From Archilochus colubris (taxonomy: Eukaryota; Chordata; Aves; Apodiformes; Trochilidae), in contig CM041115.1 of NCBI GenBank assembly GCA_023079485.1, positions 25,290,505 through 25,354,504 of the forward strand: 64,000 nucleotides of DNA, given 5' to 3'. The notes below the pieces were generated by a model. It ran no database searches. It was not told where the DNA came from and worked only from the letters and a program-made list of their open reading frames with translations. This document shows, piece after piece, positions 48,880 to 61,354 of this stretch (positions are counted from its first letter, which is position 1; the number at the start of each line of letters is the position of its first letter). The translations under genes and the position numbers were made by a program.

Positions 48880-49625
48880 TTCAGAGAATGTTAGTTGGAG
48901 GGCTCCTCTGGAACTCATCTAGTTCAGCCACACCCCTGAACCAAAATTATCACCAGCTGTAGATCAGGTAAGTCATGAATTAACCATGTCAAGTCATACG
49001 TTTTCTCACTATTCCAGTGTTGTACTTATTTTTTTTTTTCAGGATATTTCCCAAACATTTATTCTGAACCTACCAGCTGCAGTAAGTATTCATTGTTACT
49101 TTTGATGGTACTTTTTTCCAGTGTAAAGAGCTTGGCTCTACTGAATCATAAATTCCCTTCCAATGGTTGTAGCCTGCTATTAGATAACTTCTGTCATACT
49201 AAACAAGCTTATCTTTCTCACCTTCTTGATGATCATATACTATAGGCTCTGAACTAGCTTGATAGCCTCTATTTGACATTCTTTATCATTAGCTGTCTTG
49301 ATCTGGAACTGAAAAATGGACACTGTAATTTAGGTGCAACCTCACAGGGGCAAATAAATTATATAGTAACTCCCCTTTGATCTACCTGACAGACTTCTCC
49401 TAAAAGGTAGTGTGTATTTTCCTTTATTGTGATGTGACTGCAATGCTAGCTTATATTTCACTTGATAGTCACTGCCACTTCCAAGGACTTATATTAGGTC
49501 TGCTACTCAGCTAGAGAGTTCCAACCTATATTGGCTATTACACCCAGATGCAGAATTTACACTTCTTGAACTGCGTAACATGTCAGTTGACCAATCTTCA
49601 AAAGTCTTGAGGTGCATCAGAACTG
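48880..49625 (-). mobile_element. Ancient CR1-type LINE fragment, antisense
   Basis: Diverged but ordered antisense CR1 phrases are present. These are GAGAATGTTAGTTGGAGGGC at the 3' end, then TTTCCCAAACATTTATTCTG and AACTGAAAAATGGACACTGT. After those come GGTGCAACCTCACAGGGGCA and CCCAGATGCAGAATTTACAC, in the order expected for CR1. Divergence is much greater than in the adjacent copy at 48195, so this is an old insertion. Confidence 0.7.
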
Positions 49626-52600
49626 AATTTTATTTTCCAGTTTAATAATCTCTTCCCCTTCTTTACTATAATATAATAATTGCTTTCCTAGCATCCCACA
49701 TACTAATGAAATTATTGAAGCATATAGGCCTAAACTCCATTTGTTCCTAGCTGCAAACAAGGTACCAGGCTACTGGTTATTACTGAGTATGTTGTGTTTC
49801 TTATTCAACAACAGGCCCAAACTTCCTAGCTTACTAAAGTTACGTTATCCTCTATTTCTCTACCTGAGTTTAGCTCCATGTTGCTTTAACCTTCTCCCCT
49901 TTGTTTCAGCAGACAAATAATACATTTTTCCCAATAACTACAGGTGATCGAAACATGTGATGTATTTTTTCTAAAACATTTTCCCCATTTTTATATCCCT
50001 ATAATATGCCCAGGGTTCATTAGCCTTGATCCAAAGATCATCAAAGACAAGCCTCTGATCTCATATGGGAGCAAGAATTATATGGAATGCAATCTTCCCT
50101 CCTCTTCTTCTCTGCCCAAAAACCTGTGACCATGGTGCATATTCTGTCCCACTCAGTGTCTGTGACTGTGCTCACACTGTAGCCCTGAAACCAGGACACT
50201 GCATCTGAGCACAGACTTAACTCATGGGTCAGCAGACTCTGACAGAGATGCACTAACTGTGGCAAAATTAATTGAAAAGCTCATCAAAGATCAAAAGCTT
50301 GATGGAGACACACACTAAAGGAGAAACAAGAACCTGTTTTTAATAGTTAACTCTGAACATTCAGAACTAGGGTAGTAGGTCTTAATCCTGTAGAGACAGC
50401 AAATCTTGTAATGTGGTAGTAATTACTTGTAGCAATTGGTACTACAAGTGGCTGAGGCATGGAACACTTTTTTTCTAATATCCTGCCCTTCACCTGTAAG
50501 TCTCTGTGTGCCAAAACTTGAAAGAAGATTGTCTATCATTTCAAACATTACAGAGTTATCATTAACTCACAACATGAACCAGCCCTACCTTGTGTCTGGC
50601 TTTCATTCAGTGACCCTACTCTGACAATGAATTCTACAGGTGGAATATACAAGGTGCAATACCACTGTTTTTCCTTTTGCTCTGTGTTTACTGAACACTG
50701 TATTCATCTTCCTCGTTGGTGTTTCTACTGTTTCACTCTTTATTTCCTTTGGCTCTCTTGGATGACTTTTATCTGAGCCCTGTGATTTTCTGTACTCTGC
50801 CCTCTAGTATTCACTGTAGTGATATGCCCATCACTCTGGCATTTGTATACTTGTCTGCCAAAGCCATTATGCTCCAAAATCTATGAGTCCCTCCTTTTTC
50901 TTCATAACTCCTTTGGCTATCTGTCCCATTGACTGTACTCCATGCTAGCATGTAAATGTAGCCACAATATTCTCAATGATAGCTTCTTTGTTGGCCTCTT
51001 TCTTCTTCACAAAATCTGTCAGGAAAGGTGACATTTGTTCTGGTCTACACTCTCTAATAACCATTTCATAATTATTAGCCTATTCATTTCAACCCAATTC
51101 AGATAAACCCAATTCTCCATTCAGATAAATTGCCCTGGGGACAGAGGGTCTGTTTGACTTTAAATATGCTTTCTTTATATTTCTCTGAGCCTGTTCTGTT
51201 GTAATAGTCAGTATTCTGTCTTATTGTGTGGTAATAAGGCTTTGGGATGAACTGATCACAAGACAATACTTCAGGTATAATCTATCATATTCAGATAAAT
51301 TATTTTCCTTAATACTCAGATATATTGCCTTGGAAAAATAGCACTACTTGTAAAATATAAAAATGCAAACTGAACAATTTCTTCCCCCATTAACTTGAGA
51401 TGTGGCGGTCAATCCTCAGGTTTTCTTATGTAACATAGTATTAATTCATTATTTTATGAAATCTTTGACAGTCGTCCCCTACAGATCTCTTAATGTATAT
51501 CACAAAGACGGCTTGGTTTTTGTATTTTGTCCAGAATTGTCCTTTTACGGCAGAAATAGCAAGCATTATTTGTGCATGTGAGTAGCTTATGTTTTAAGAT
51601 GGTTTAGGGTAATGTGGAATGAAACATGGAACCTAAGTACAAAAGAATTCCATTTATCTGCTAGAAGGTAGTCTATAATATGGTATGTTGAATTGCTTGC
51701 AATAGTGTTTCATGCACTGAGCTGACATTCTAATGGGTAAGAAAAAATGTTAAATGCTTATAGAAAAATTGAGATGTTTTTGTATCTTAGCATCCCCTCC
51801 TACAACTACAGACCATTATAATTTTTTGCTGTTTTCTTTAAAACACCTTTAAAATACCTAAAATGCTTACTGGATTTTAGAAACATGAGATCAACAGTCC
51901 AATGGCCCATGTTTATCTACTGAACTGAACAGGGACAGCTATTGAACAGATAGAAGCACTATGAAAAGTTGGACATGCTCATAATAGGTGACCCAGAAAG
52001 CCTGTACAAGTTTCCAACAGTTTCTACTTACTTCCTTTTGTCTTTTCTACCTGAAGCATGACCTCTGTGTATGCTACTTGAACAGCTAAATGCAACTGAA
52101 AACTTGGATTTGATTTCACCTGGTGACCATTGTCTGTGAGCATTCATCTTCTCTATTCTAAAGCACTCTACCAGGCAAAACTCACCTGTGGTCAGTTTTT
52201 AAAAAGAAATTAGATACACTTTCCCATATCTGGATGTTCCTGAGAATTCACAACATTGCTTTCCACTTTCACTGCCTGAATGAAGGATATTAGTAGTGTG
52301 CTGTGTAGGAAATGTTTCCTACCTCTGTAATACTCTGTACATATATAAATGAGTCACTACTTCAGCTGCCACCTTCTTTAAGCAAAAATCCTCAGGGGAA
52401 AAAAAAAGGCTTTTTTTTTCCTCCCTTTTTTAACAAAGACTCAGTCAGCTGGTAGCTGATAAACACACAGTGGGAAAACAGCTGTATCAGTGTACTGAAG
52501 CTCTTGACACAGCACTAGCACAGGTTTAGAATGTGGTATGTTTATTCACTGTGGCTGGGAAGAAATAAGAAAAAATAACAGAGGGACTCATTTTGTGCCT

Positions 52601-53537
52601 AGTAGGCCTGTATCTTTTTTGCTGCTCTCTATTATTGACTGGATCACATTGACTGTGATGCTTCAAATACTGTAATTCATCAGATGGATGCTGACTAGCT
52701 ACTTGTTCTTTGTTTATTTATGAGCAGGGAAAGATTTCCAAAGGTGTTCAGACAATTTAGAACCCAGCAATCACACATATATTTTTTTTAGGTTACAAAA
52801 CAATAAACCTAAGTTAAATTATATTTTGTTGTATGAGAGAGAAAAAAATGAACTCTCAAGGGGCAAACAAACGGTTGTTACTGAAGAAATTACCCATTCA
52901 TGATGGACTCAGCTGCCTAACTCCTCATTATTTATTTATCAGTTCCTTGGAAGGAAAAATCTACTATACAGTGAATTCTCATCAATATTTAATATAGCAG
53001 TGCCTGGAGTGCTGGACTGAGTTTCTCATTTGTGCAGACAGCATAAGCAAAGTGTATATTACCACATCCCTTAATGGGGAAAATCTCAGATAAATCCCAA
53101 GGCTTCTTTCTTTTGTTATTGTTTACTTAATATACTTCTTAGAATTGTTAATGACCTGTTGCAAAGCATTTCTGCAGGTTTCTTGCCTTTTTTTTTTTCA
53201 CATATACAGCAACAGCACTTACTGATCATAACACAATCTCATCTGAAAGCCAAAACCACACCATACTGACTTAATGCTACCATCTTCTGGTTTGGGAAGT
53301 ACTTTTGCTAGCCTAGCAAGTTGTCCATTCATTTATTTATTATTTTTTTAAAATATGATAAAATTATAATATCTGAGGTTTTTTGCCATACTGCTCTAGT
53401 TTTGGTCCCTGATATAAAAAACACATATTATAAAAATAACTAGGCCATCTTCATTAACATGATTTTCTTTCAGTTTCAGAATCATTCATCATAGCCAGAA
53501 AACATAATGAAAAGCTTAATAGCTCTTCTGCTTTTTG
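49626..53537. other. Single-copy noncoding stretch
   Basis: No recognised exon or repeat family. It contains A/T homopolymer runs near 52400-52425 and 53190-53200. Open frames are short and show no domain. Confidence 0.45.
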
Positions 53538-53878
53538 AAAGAATCCCACAGAATCTCCAAATTGTCATGACCTCTAAGATCACTGAGTCCAGCTATCAAC
53601 TCAACACCACCACAGTTCAGGACCACTAAAAGTATGTCCTGAACTGACACATACATACAATTTTAAAAAACCTCTAGGGACAGTGACTCCACCACCACCC
53701 TGGACAGCCCATTCCAGTGCCTGATGACTCTTCCAATAAAAAAATCTTTCCTAGTATCTAGTCTAAAACTGCCATGGTACAACTTGAGGCCATTTCTTGT
53801 TGTTCTATCATTATTTACATGAGAGAAGAGGCTAAGTAAGTAAGAGTGACCTTTGGTTGAGATCAGTGGCTCTATCAC
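53538..53878 (-). mobile_element. CR1 LINE 3' fragment, antisense
   Basis: AGAATCTCCAAATTGTCATG, GACCTCTAAGATCACTGAGT and ACTCCACCACCACCCTGGAC, followed by CAGCCCATTCCAGTGCCTGA, are antisense CR1. On the minus strand [20 protein letters not shown] is the usual ORF2 end. It is moderately diverged. Confidence 0.9.
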
Positions 53879-53929
53879 TTGCGTGGATCAGCTAGGTGTG
53901 TCAGTGGTCTTCTCTGAGTTAATCAAAAA

Positions 53930-54290
53930 GGTGTTAATGTCTTCCTAAGACAGCACCCTAGTTTCACTAGGACAGAACCATAGGACAGTCCTGGAGGACA
54001 GGCCAACAAGTAGTATTGAGTACAGGCAGCTGACCCAAGCTATGATGTTTATCCTACCCCACTTAGTTCATGCCCCCTATAAAAGGAGGAGGTATGCTAA
54101 GGGTGGAGATTTCTTTTTCTTGTGGCCTTTTGGTCTGGGCCTCCCTTTGATACTGCTGAGGACCTGGCTGAGTAGAAGTGTATATAGCTTATGTTGGTGT
54201 TTGTATTAGTTTTGTTATTTTATTTAATGTGTTTATATTTGAATCCCTAGGACTTCTCTTACTTACTACACTTCTTGGCTGTGAAAGAGT
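53930..54290 (+). mobile_element. Possible solitary LTR of an avian endogenous retrovirus, sense
   Basis: The block contains GCTGACCCAAGCTATGATGT, then TTTATCCTACCCCACTTAG, then a strong TATA box TATAAAAG at 54078-54085. After that come GGGTGGAGATTTCTTTTTCT, CCTTTTGGTCTGGGCCTCCC and a T-rich end. This U3/TATA/R layout and these phrases resemble avian ERVL-type LTRs. Neither boundary is certain, no target-site duplication was established, and no internal retroviral gene was seen. A single-copy promoter is the alternative. Confidence 0.4.
54078..54085 (+). promoter_or_regulatory. TATA box in the LTR-like block
   Basis: TATAAAAG in a C-rich to purine-rich transition (CCCCCTATAAAAGGAGGAGG). It is the cleanest core-promoter motif in the window. 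Transcription from it is untested. Confidence 0.45.
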
Positions 54291-57200
54291 AACTGGGTGT
54301 GAGGGCAAACCACTTTGGTTTATCCCTGGATATGGGCTTAATGAAGACAGTCTGCCAGACCAGGCTGATGGAAGTGTGCAAGTGGCTCAGTCCAATCTGG
54401 AGTATGGAAATGGAGCAACCAACAAAATGAACTTTGAAGAGATCAGCAAGCTTGAAATGGCTTCAACCCATGTATTCCTTCCAAGTGACTGGGGTTGCCC
54501 AGCACTATGGTGGTAAGCGGAGAGATTGGTAAAGGGAAGCACATTTAATTGTTATTCAACTGCATATTGTAATTGATTTATTCTTGCATTGTGAGTTCAG
54601 TATCTTCCTCTATCACTGTTGAAATACTGCATAATGTCAGGTGTCTTAAAATAAGTAAATCCAGTATCAAAACATGAAAGCTGTCCTTGTGTGGCATAAC
54701 TAAAGGAAAATGGTGGGACAGCATTGGACTCTAACATCAATCTAGATCAATAAGACAGAGGCAAAACTAATTTTGATAATTTTTATTTGAAACATCTTCT
54801 AATGAAATTCAAACACATGCATTGCAAGATTGTAAATCCTATGAAAGAAGAGCCAGGATACAGCTAGCAAGGATGACATAAGCTTAAACTCTTAGGAAAT
54901 GTTTGAATGTCAGAATAAAAATATTCTTGGCTAAATCTGGAACATCATGGAATAACTTCTTAAGAGACAGTGAATATTCAACACTTGGCATTTGAGACTC
55001 CTGTGGCAAAATCACTAGAGACTGCACTAGAGAAAGTTCGTTCATCTCTGTATTTTATAGCACATAATTTATTTTAAATCTGCTGTATATGCTTACAATA
55101 CTGCTTCTTTCTAAATTCAACTGGAGTCTTTGATCTTCTGGTCATTGATGACTTTACTGTTTAAGGGATGACATCCCTTAAAATGGATGAAAGTCAAGAA
55201 GTTAACTTGTTATTAAATGGGAAATATATATATTTTCAGGAGGAAAAAATTAGGCTACAGTGATCTAGTTAATGCAGAATAAAAAGAAATTACTAAAATG
55301 CAGTTTACTCGTTGTCCAGGTTAGTATAATGATGGACAAGAAGAGCAGAGCAAGGACATGTGTTCTTAAGCATTGTTCTGAACAGTTTGAAAGAAAGCAA
55401 ATTGGAAGAGTAGAAGAAAGAAATATAGGGAAGCAAAAACAAACAAATAAAAGGTTCTGAGAAAGTAATTCTTGCAAGAAGCAGTTATTGCCTGGGTATG
55501 ACAGAAGTGCTAGAAAATGTAAAAAAAAAAAAAAAAAAAAAAAAGGAGACTAGAAAGGCTACTTACTCATACTTTCAGTTTCCAGAAAATTTAAAATGTA
55601 TACATGTAAAAAAATTACAGATTTTTGCATGCTGCTCTTGTAAATAGAGCATGAAATTTCTACATAGGATGCTTAAGTGAATTAAAATTAAAGATATGTT
55701 CATTTATGCTACTTTCATTTAATGCACAAGCAATGGGATAGAGAAAATACTGGTCATTTTGGCAGACCATAAGGCTAAAAGCCTCTTTTAAAGCCACTGC
55801 TTCTTTTCTTTATGGTGATAATGAAGTACTTATGAGCCTCTTCATTTATTTGATTCGTCTTTACTTGTAGAGATAATGCAATGGTCTAAAGTCTAAAGAA
55901 ATACTTATCTGTGAGAAATGAGAGGATCTCTTGCCTTTATGTGGCTTGCTGAGTCTATTTGCATATAGTTCTAGCAATCACACCAAAAAATGCTAAAAAT
56001 CATTAAATTGTTCTGTAAAGAACTACAGAAATAAAGGAAGAACTGATAAACTAGACCAACTAAGTGGCTCAAGGAGCTCAATAATAACCTCCTTGTCAAA
56101 GAGATTTTTCATCTAGAGGGAAACCTAAACATCAGCTTGGAAGAGAAGATATAGGATGATAACAGAGCACTTACACACAGCAGGCAAAGGCTACAGCAAA
56201 TCAAAAGGGATAAAAGCCATAGCTCCACAAATTTGATCCAGATGTGTATCAACTCGTTTCACAGTATCACCAGGTTACTGCTGTCCAGGGATATTAGGCT
56301 GTCCCTGCTTGAAACTTTTTATATCAAAGAGTAGCCATGATTTGAGGAGAGACTCCTCAGCAATCAGGTAGCTAAATGAATTGAATTTACAGGGAATCTA
56401 ACATTTAAGATCAGATGAATTATTACAATTGTCCTTTCTGGCATTTAAAACTCTAAGCCTAAATGTATTTGTTGTTGTAGTAGATTTGTTGCTTTATTTT
56501 TTTATTATTTATTATTTAGTTGTAATTAAATTTAATCCAAGAGATTTTTAAGTGCTTACAAAATACCAATTAATTAACTCCCCCTTTCCTATCCAGAACT
56601 TGTTGTGAAAAGTAGGTAATTATTACTAAAACTGCTTTGCAACTGTGTGAGCTGTGAATTAGGGAGGTTAAATGATTTGTCAAAGGTCATCCAACAAGCA
56701 AATATCAGATCAGGTCTGCTGCAAAATCTAGGTTGTCAGTCTTCCTGTAACTATTATATAGGTAGAACAATGCCGATCTAATTTCTTTGTAGCTGGGTGC
56801 TGTTAACTAAGTAGTTGTAACAATAAAGAAACAAACTTGAATAAAAGAGGTGATGAAATGGAGTGCTTACCTGTGAAGCTGAAGTTAGTGAAAAGATACC
56901 AATGAGACAATACAGTTTATTTAACAAAAGCCAAATCAGCTGATGATATTAATACAGTCTGGAGTGCTGTGCTTTTTCCTAGTCTGAAAAACAGTAGTAG
57001 AACACATTTGCAAAAACTTCAAAAGGCTCTGTTTATTGAAGCTACTCACCACACACAGCATGCACTGACTTTCCACTCCCTACCTAATTAAATACAGCTT
57101 GCTGCTGCCTAGTGTCAGCATGCAGTGCGGTCACAAATCCTGGCCTGGATTATGCTACATTAAATGGTGCAGAATTCTGAATTCACTTAAGTCAGAGGTA

Positions 57201-57589
57201 AAACTCTTCCAGACTTCGGTCTTCTAATTTCTGTCGCTCCAAACTTTCAGTCCAAATTGCAGTTTTCACTGCTGTTGCACTTTATTTCTTGCCGGGGAGT
57301 AATTTCTGTCTCTTGTTTGCAGTGTCCTATTTAGTGGGCCCATGGAGAAACTGTGAAGGCTCAGAGGTACACCTTTCACAGTGTTCTCTCTGCAGCATAC
57401 TTCCAGAGTTGAGGAGCTTGGTTCTAGTGCAGTTCTTAATAGAAGAGTATTTTGAGTGAAGCCAGTACAGCGGAATGCCACAGTTCTGGTTTCTTTATGG
57501 GAAGTCTCCTACAGAACCTATGACACCATTAGGCAAGTCTTCCTGCTGGCTATTCAGGAACAGCTGAGGAAAGCCCCTGCAATTTCATT
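54291..57589. other. Single-copy noncoding stretch
   Basis: No recognised exon. A poly(A) run of 24 bases lies at 55521-55544. The frame at 54178-54516 overlaps the LTR-like block and has no retroviral domain that I can see. The rest is AT-rich sequence. Confidence 0.4.
55521..55544 (+). repeat. Poly(A) tract, 24 bases
   Basis: An uninterrupted A24, the longest homopolymer in the window. No retroposed gene or SINE body was recognised directly upstream of it. Confidence 0.95.
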
Positions 57590-57925
57590 GTTAACACCAC
57601 GCCTCAATTACTGTGTTTAATTTTGTGGACCTTTACTACAAGAAAGACATTGTGGTGCTGGAGCACGTCCAAAGAACAGCAATGAAGCTGACAGAATCTG
57701 GAGCATAAGTCTTCTGAGGTGTGTCTGAGGGAACTGGGATTATTTAGTTTGAAGAGAAGGTGGCTGAGGGGAGACCTTATCACATTTTCCAGCTGAAAGG
57801 AGGTTATAGTAAGGTGGAAGTCGGTCTCTCTTCACTAGTAACAAGTGATATGACAACAGGAAATGGCCTTAACTTGTGCAAGAGTATTGTGTGTTTTAGA
57901 TTGGATATTAGAAGACAAGGAACTG
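57590..57925 (+). mobile_element. Old CR1 fragment, sense
   Basis: AACACCACGCCTCAATTACT then GTGTTTAATTTTGTGGACC, GGAGCACGTCCAAAGAACAG, GGAACTGGGATTATTTAGTT and TTTTAGATTGGATATTAGAA are sense CR1 in the expected order. It is considerably diverged and lacks the 3' end. Confidence 0.85.
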
Positions 57926-60916
57926 TAGGATTCAGAACTACAAGTTCTGATGACCTGGCAGGGATCTGTAATCCTCAGAGACCCACAGAAAAGTCACACC
58001 TACAGGCTTGTAGCAAATTTCAATCTCAAATGTCTCAAACCTGCTAGTAAAAAACCCAAACAAATATCCCAATGAAACAAACAAACAAAAAATAACCAAT
58101 GAAATAAGAAAAACAACAATTCTTATCTACTTACCTTTGTTAAAGATACCTAAGTTGCTGAGCACCTAAACCTGGCACGTTATAATTTTTGATCTTGTGA
58201 GGCCACTCATGCTTCAGGATGGAACCGGTGTCAGTGTCTGGCTGTGATTCTTAGAAACAAAAGAATACAAGAGGACTAAGACCTTGAACTCAATGCCTTG
58301 CTTCACATTACTGCTTGAATAACAGTGGGATCCTTCATCATTGCTAGGCTGTTGTGAATCTGCCTGCTTGAATGACCTCCTGTTTGCACATAATGTCAAG
58401 TAAAAATGCTAATGTAAGATTGAATGTAATGCATTGCTTCATTCCAAGCTGCATTCAGCCTCATACATTTTCCCTCATTTAACCCAACTGCATTTTCCAT
58501 ATATTCTCCTGCATGCTCTGTCTTTATACCTGCAGAATGTAACAAATCAGATCATTTTATTTTATACTTTGGAGTGAAATCTGCAAGCTTCTGAAATGTA
58601 CTAAAATATATGCCTTTTCATTTTTCTGTTCAATGCAAATAAAACGTATTGATGCAAGGAGATCTGGCACGGTATTCTGAGATTTAACAGCGTTTCGTTG
58701 GATATTGCAGATATTCAGAGCTGTTAGGTTATTCCAGAGTGGAATCCACACCTCACTGAAGTCCATGAGGAATTTTGCCTCTGTCTTTCTAAGCAGACCA
58801 AATAAAAAACTCTAGCTGTAAAAGGTCTAGGCCCATACCCATGACTGAAGTTATTGGCAAGCAAGGCTGAATAGAATTTCAAAGAATTGTTATGCATATG
58901 CAGTACAAACAATAGTATATTATATATGTGGAAACTTTGTGCAAGTCTAAGACCTCTACTGCCCCTTTATTTTTTTGATGTTAAACTGCAGCTTCTTTTA
59001 AAATGCATGGTACCAACTTACAGCCAGATCTTATAAATCTGTAACAAAAGCAAAGAGAAGCTAGAGAATATCAGGGTAATACAAGTGTAAGTATAGCTGC
59101 CAAACATAACCTGACTTGCTTTTTAAGTGCAGTTACTTGTATAAGAAAAATAGATGAATACAGCAGATGAGGAAAAGGGGAAAGGGCAGTAGAAATATCT
59201 TGGAAAAAACAACAAAGTGTCTGTTTTTTTCACTTCTCTAGAGGGCTTACATGCACAGTACTTTTTTCCAACTTTTTTTCTTTTTAAGTGTATACAAATA
59301 GTTTTAATATATTCCATCTATGCTCAGAGAAAATAACGAACTGATGAATAAATGGCACTTTGAAGGGATTAGCAAACTGCTGTGGAACAAACTAGATCAA
59401 CTGCAAACTAACAAAACCTTAGTGAACTTATTTATTGGTCATTTCCAACAGAAAAGCAATACAAAGTCAAGTATCTTTCTTTGAAAATTGTAGTTAGATA
59501 AACAATGCTGCCAAAGCAACAAATGTGAATGCCACAAATTCTAGATCATTCACTTTCATGTAAGGTTTACTAGGTTTCTTGTGAGAATACTTCATAGTTA
59601 AAGTATGTCTTCCCTTGGGGATCACACAGCATTTAATTTTTGTCTTGGCATTAGGTCCATCATGTTTATGAGGTTCTTTGGAGAAGTGGAATTGATGACC
59701 ACAAAGGAAAAACGGAGTTACTACTTTTAAACCATGATTATAACCTTTCAGTATTTTCAGTGAAAATATGCTTTCTTCCACATACATACTTATATAAAAA
59801 GGACCTTTGTTGCAAAAAAAGCTTTGGAGTTCCATATTTAGCCTACCAGTATATACAGTCATACCAGGCTTTATACTATAGGTTTATCTAATGTGCTATA
59901 ATGATATCCTTCACTGTTTTGCCTAGTTATAATAAATACTGTGTATTACACATTATTGATACGCAATGCATGATATTTTTGTTGGCAAGCATAAGTTTGC
60001 AGGTATTCAACTCTGTGAATATTCTTTTATTTATCACATAAGCTTTTCAATTATTAATGAAAATACATCATGTTTCATTAGTCTTGATTTCTTGTCTATT
60101 ATGTATTTAAATTTACACTACAGATACAAGAATCCTTTAAGTCCTGTAACTTCTACAGTAGAACATGATCTTACAAGTAGAAGCCATGCAAGCAAAACCC
60201 TGCTGTTGCAGGTCTGTGAGATTGGCAGGACTGTGCTACGTGACTTGCAATCTCCACTTTCTGACAGTTTACATGGATTCTAAGCACAACCCGTTATGTT
60301 TCCCAACAATACATTTCCTTTTCCTGTAACTTGTGGACAACTTATGTGCCATAGGCCTAATCCTGTTGAACTCAGTCCTGTAAAATTCTGGGCAGCCTTT
60401 AGTGTACCGAAGATACTGAGGAATGAATATGCTTAGAGCATGACAGTCTCACTCCGTGCCTTCCAGAAGCAGGAAGCATAATTGAGCTCTACTATCCAGC
60501 GGTTGCAATGGTAGTTGTGCACTGTGTTTGAATAAAGCATATCCATTCTGCTGCTCAGTAGGCCATGTAAATCCTTTAAGCTCAGGATTCTGTTAAATGG
60601 GAAGATGTGGCAACAACTTTGATGGCAAATTCCTTCTGAAAGTTCTGATATTCTACTAGGTGTTGAATGAGTGTCAGGCTGGTCAAATCCTGGGTAGCTT
60701 AGTAATGTAACACCACACTGTGATTGTTGACCTCAGATGAGAACACATTCTGGATTGTTTGGGTTTATTCCTTTTTCCTTTTCTTTTTATCATCCTCTTA
60801 AGTAGGTTAGAATAGTTGCACAAAATTAATTGTTACTCCTATTATTTTGCTCAAAGAAGATGCAATAACTTTTGCAGAGCAGAAAACATCATCTGCCACC
60901 CAAAATGAAAACCTTT
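57926..60916. other. Single-copy noncoding stretch
   Basis: AT-rich, with no recognised repeat family. The only frame of note is the minus-strand 122-codon frame at 59494-59862, listed separately. Confidence 0.4.
59494..59862 (-). other. Unassigned minus-strand open frame of 122 codons
   Basis: The frame encodes a peptide with two CC/FLC-type cysteine positions (FFLCGHQFHF, KIKCCVIPKG). It also has a basic stretch (KYSHKKPSKPYMK) and a hydrophobic C-terminus FVAFTFVALAALFI that could be a tail anchor. In-frame stops bound it about eight codons upstream of the first ATG. The possible acceptor ACCTATAG has a poor pyrimidine tract. In DNA this AT-rich a frame of this length is expected less than about once per window by chance, so the evidence is weak. 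No family recognised. Confidence 0.2.
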
Positions 60917-61354
60917 TGTCACAGTTTAGCAGTTTGGGCATGCCACAAACCTAATGACAGAATTCCTCTCTACCCCTTTTTCCCCCCAAGGGAAGATAAA
61001 AGGGGAATAAAGACTGGAGACCTTAAGTTGGGAACTGAAAGCAGTAGGATACATATTTTGCTAACACAAGGAAAAGGTAGTAACACAAAGGGTAAGGTAA
61101 CAAATATATACAAATATATACAAATATATATATATTTACATATATATATATATATACAAACCCATAGCAAGTGGCAAGCTAGCAGGAACACACAGTAGCA
61201 CCAGGAGAGAGGAAAAAGAGGGAGGAGCTGCTGGCTTTCTGATCTTTATATAGAGTATGGCAGGAAACTAGAGGGAATAGACACCTCCCTTTGCATTCCA
61301 CCCCTCTCAGAGTCCAAAAAGGCCTCTTTTAGTCCTCCTGTTCAAAAGCTGGCA
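60917..61354 (-). mobile_element. Probable solitary LTR of an avian endogenous retrovirus, antisense
   Basis: Read on the minus strand, the block starts TGCCAGCTTTTG and has a TATA-type box (CTATATAAAG) about 100 bp in. A CAGCAGCTCC segment and a T-rich middle follow, and it ends in CTAAACTGTGACA. So it begins with TG and ends with CA. The order and phrases resemble an avian ERVL-like LTR that I know from bird genomes. The flanks CCTTT (left) and CCTCT (right) would be a 5-bp target duplication with one change, the size usual for ERVL. No internal genes are present. A TA-rich microsatellite has expanded inside it. Confidence 0.5.
61101..61157. repeat. CAAATATATA tandem units plus (TA)n microsatellite
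   Basis: Three exact copies of the 10-mer CAAATATATA (61101-61130) run into TA repeats up to 61157. The array lies inside the LTR-like block 60917-61354. Confidence 0.9.
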
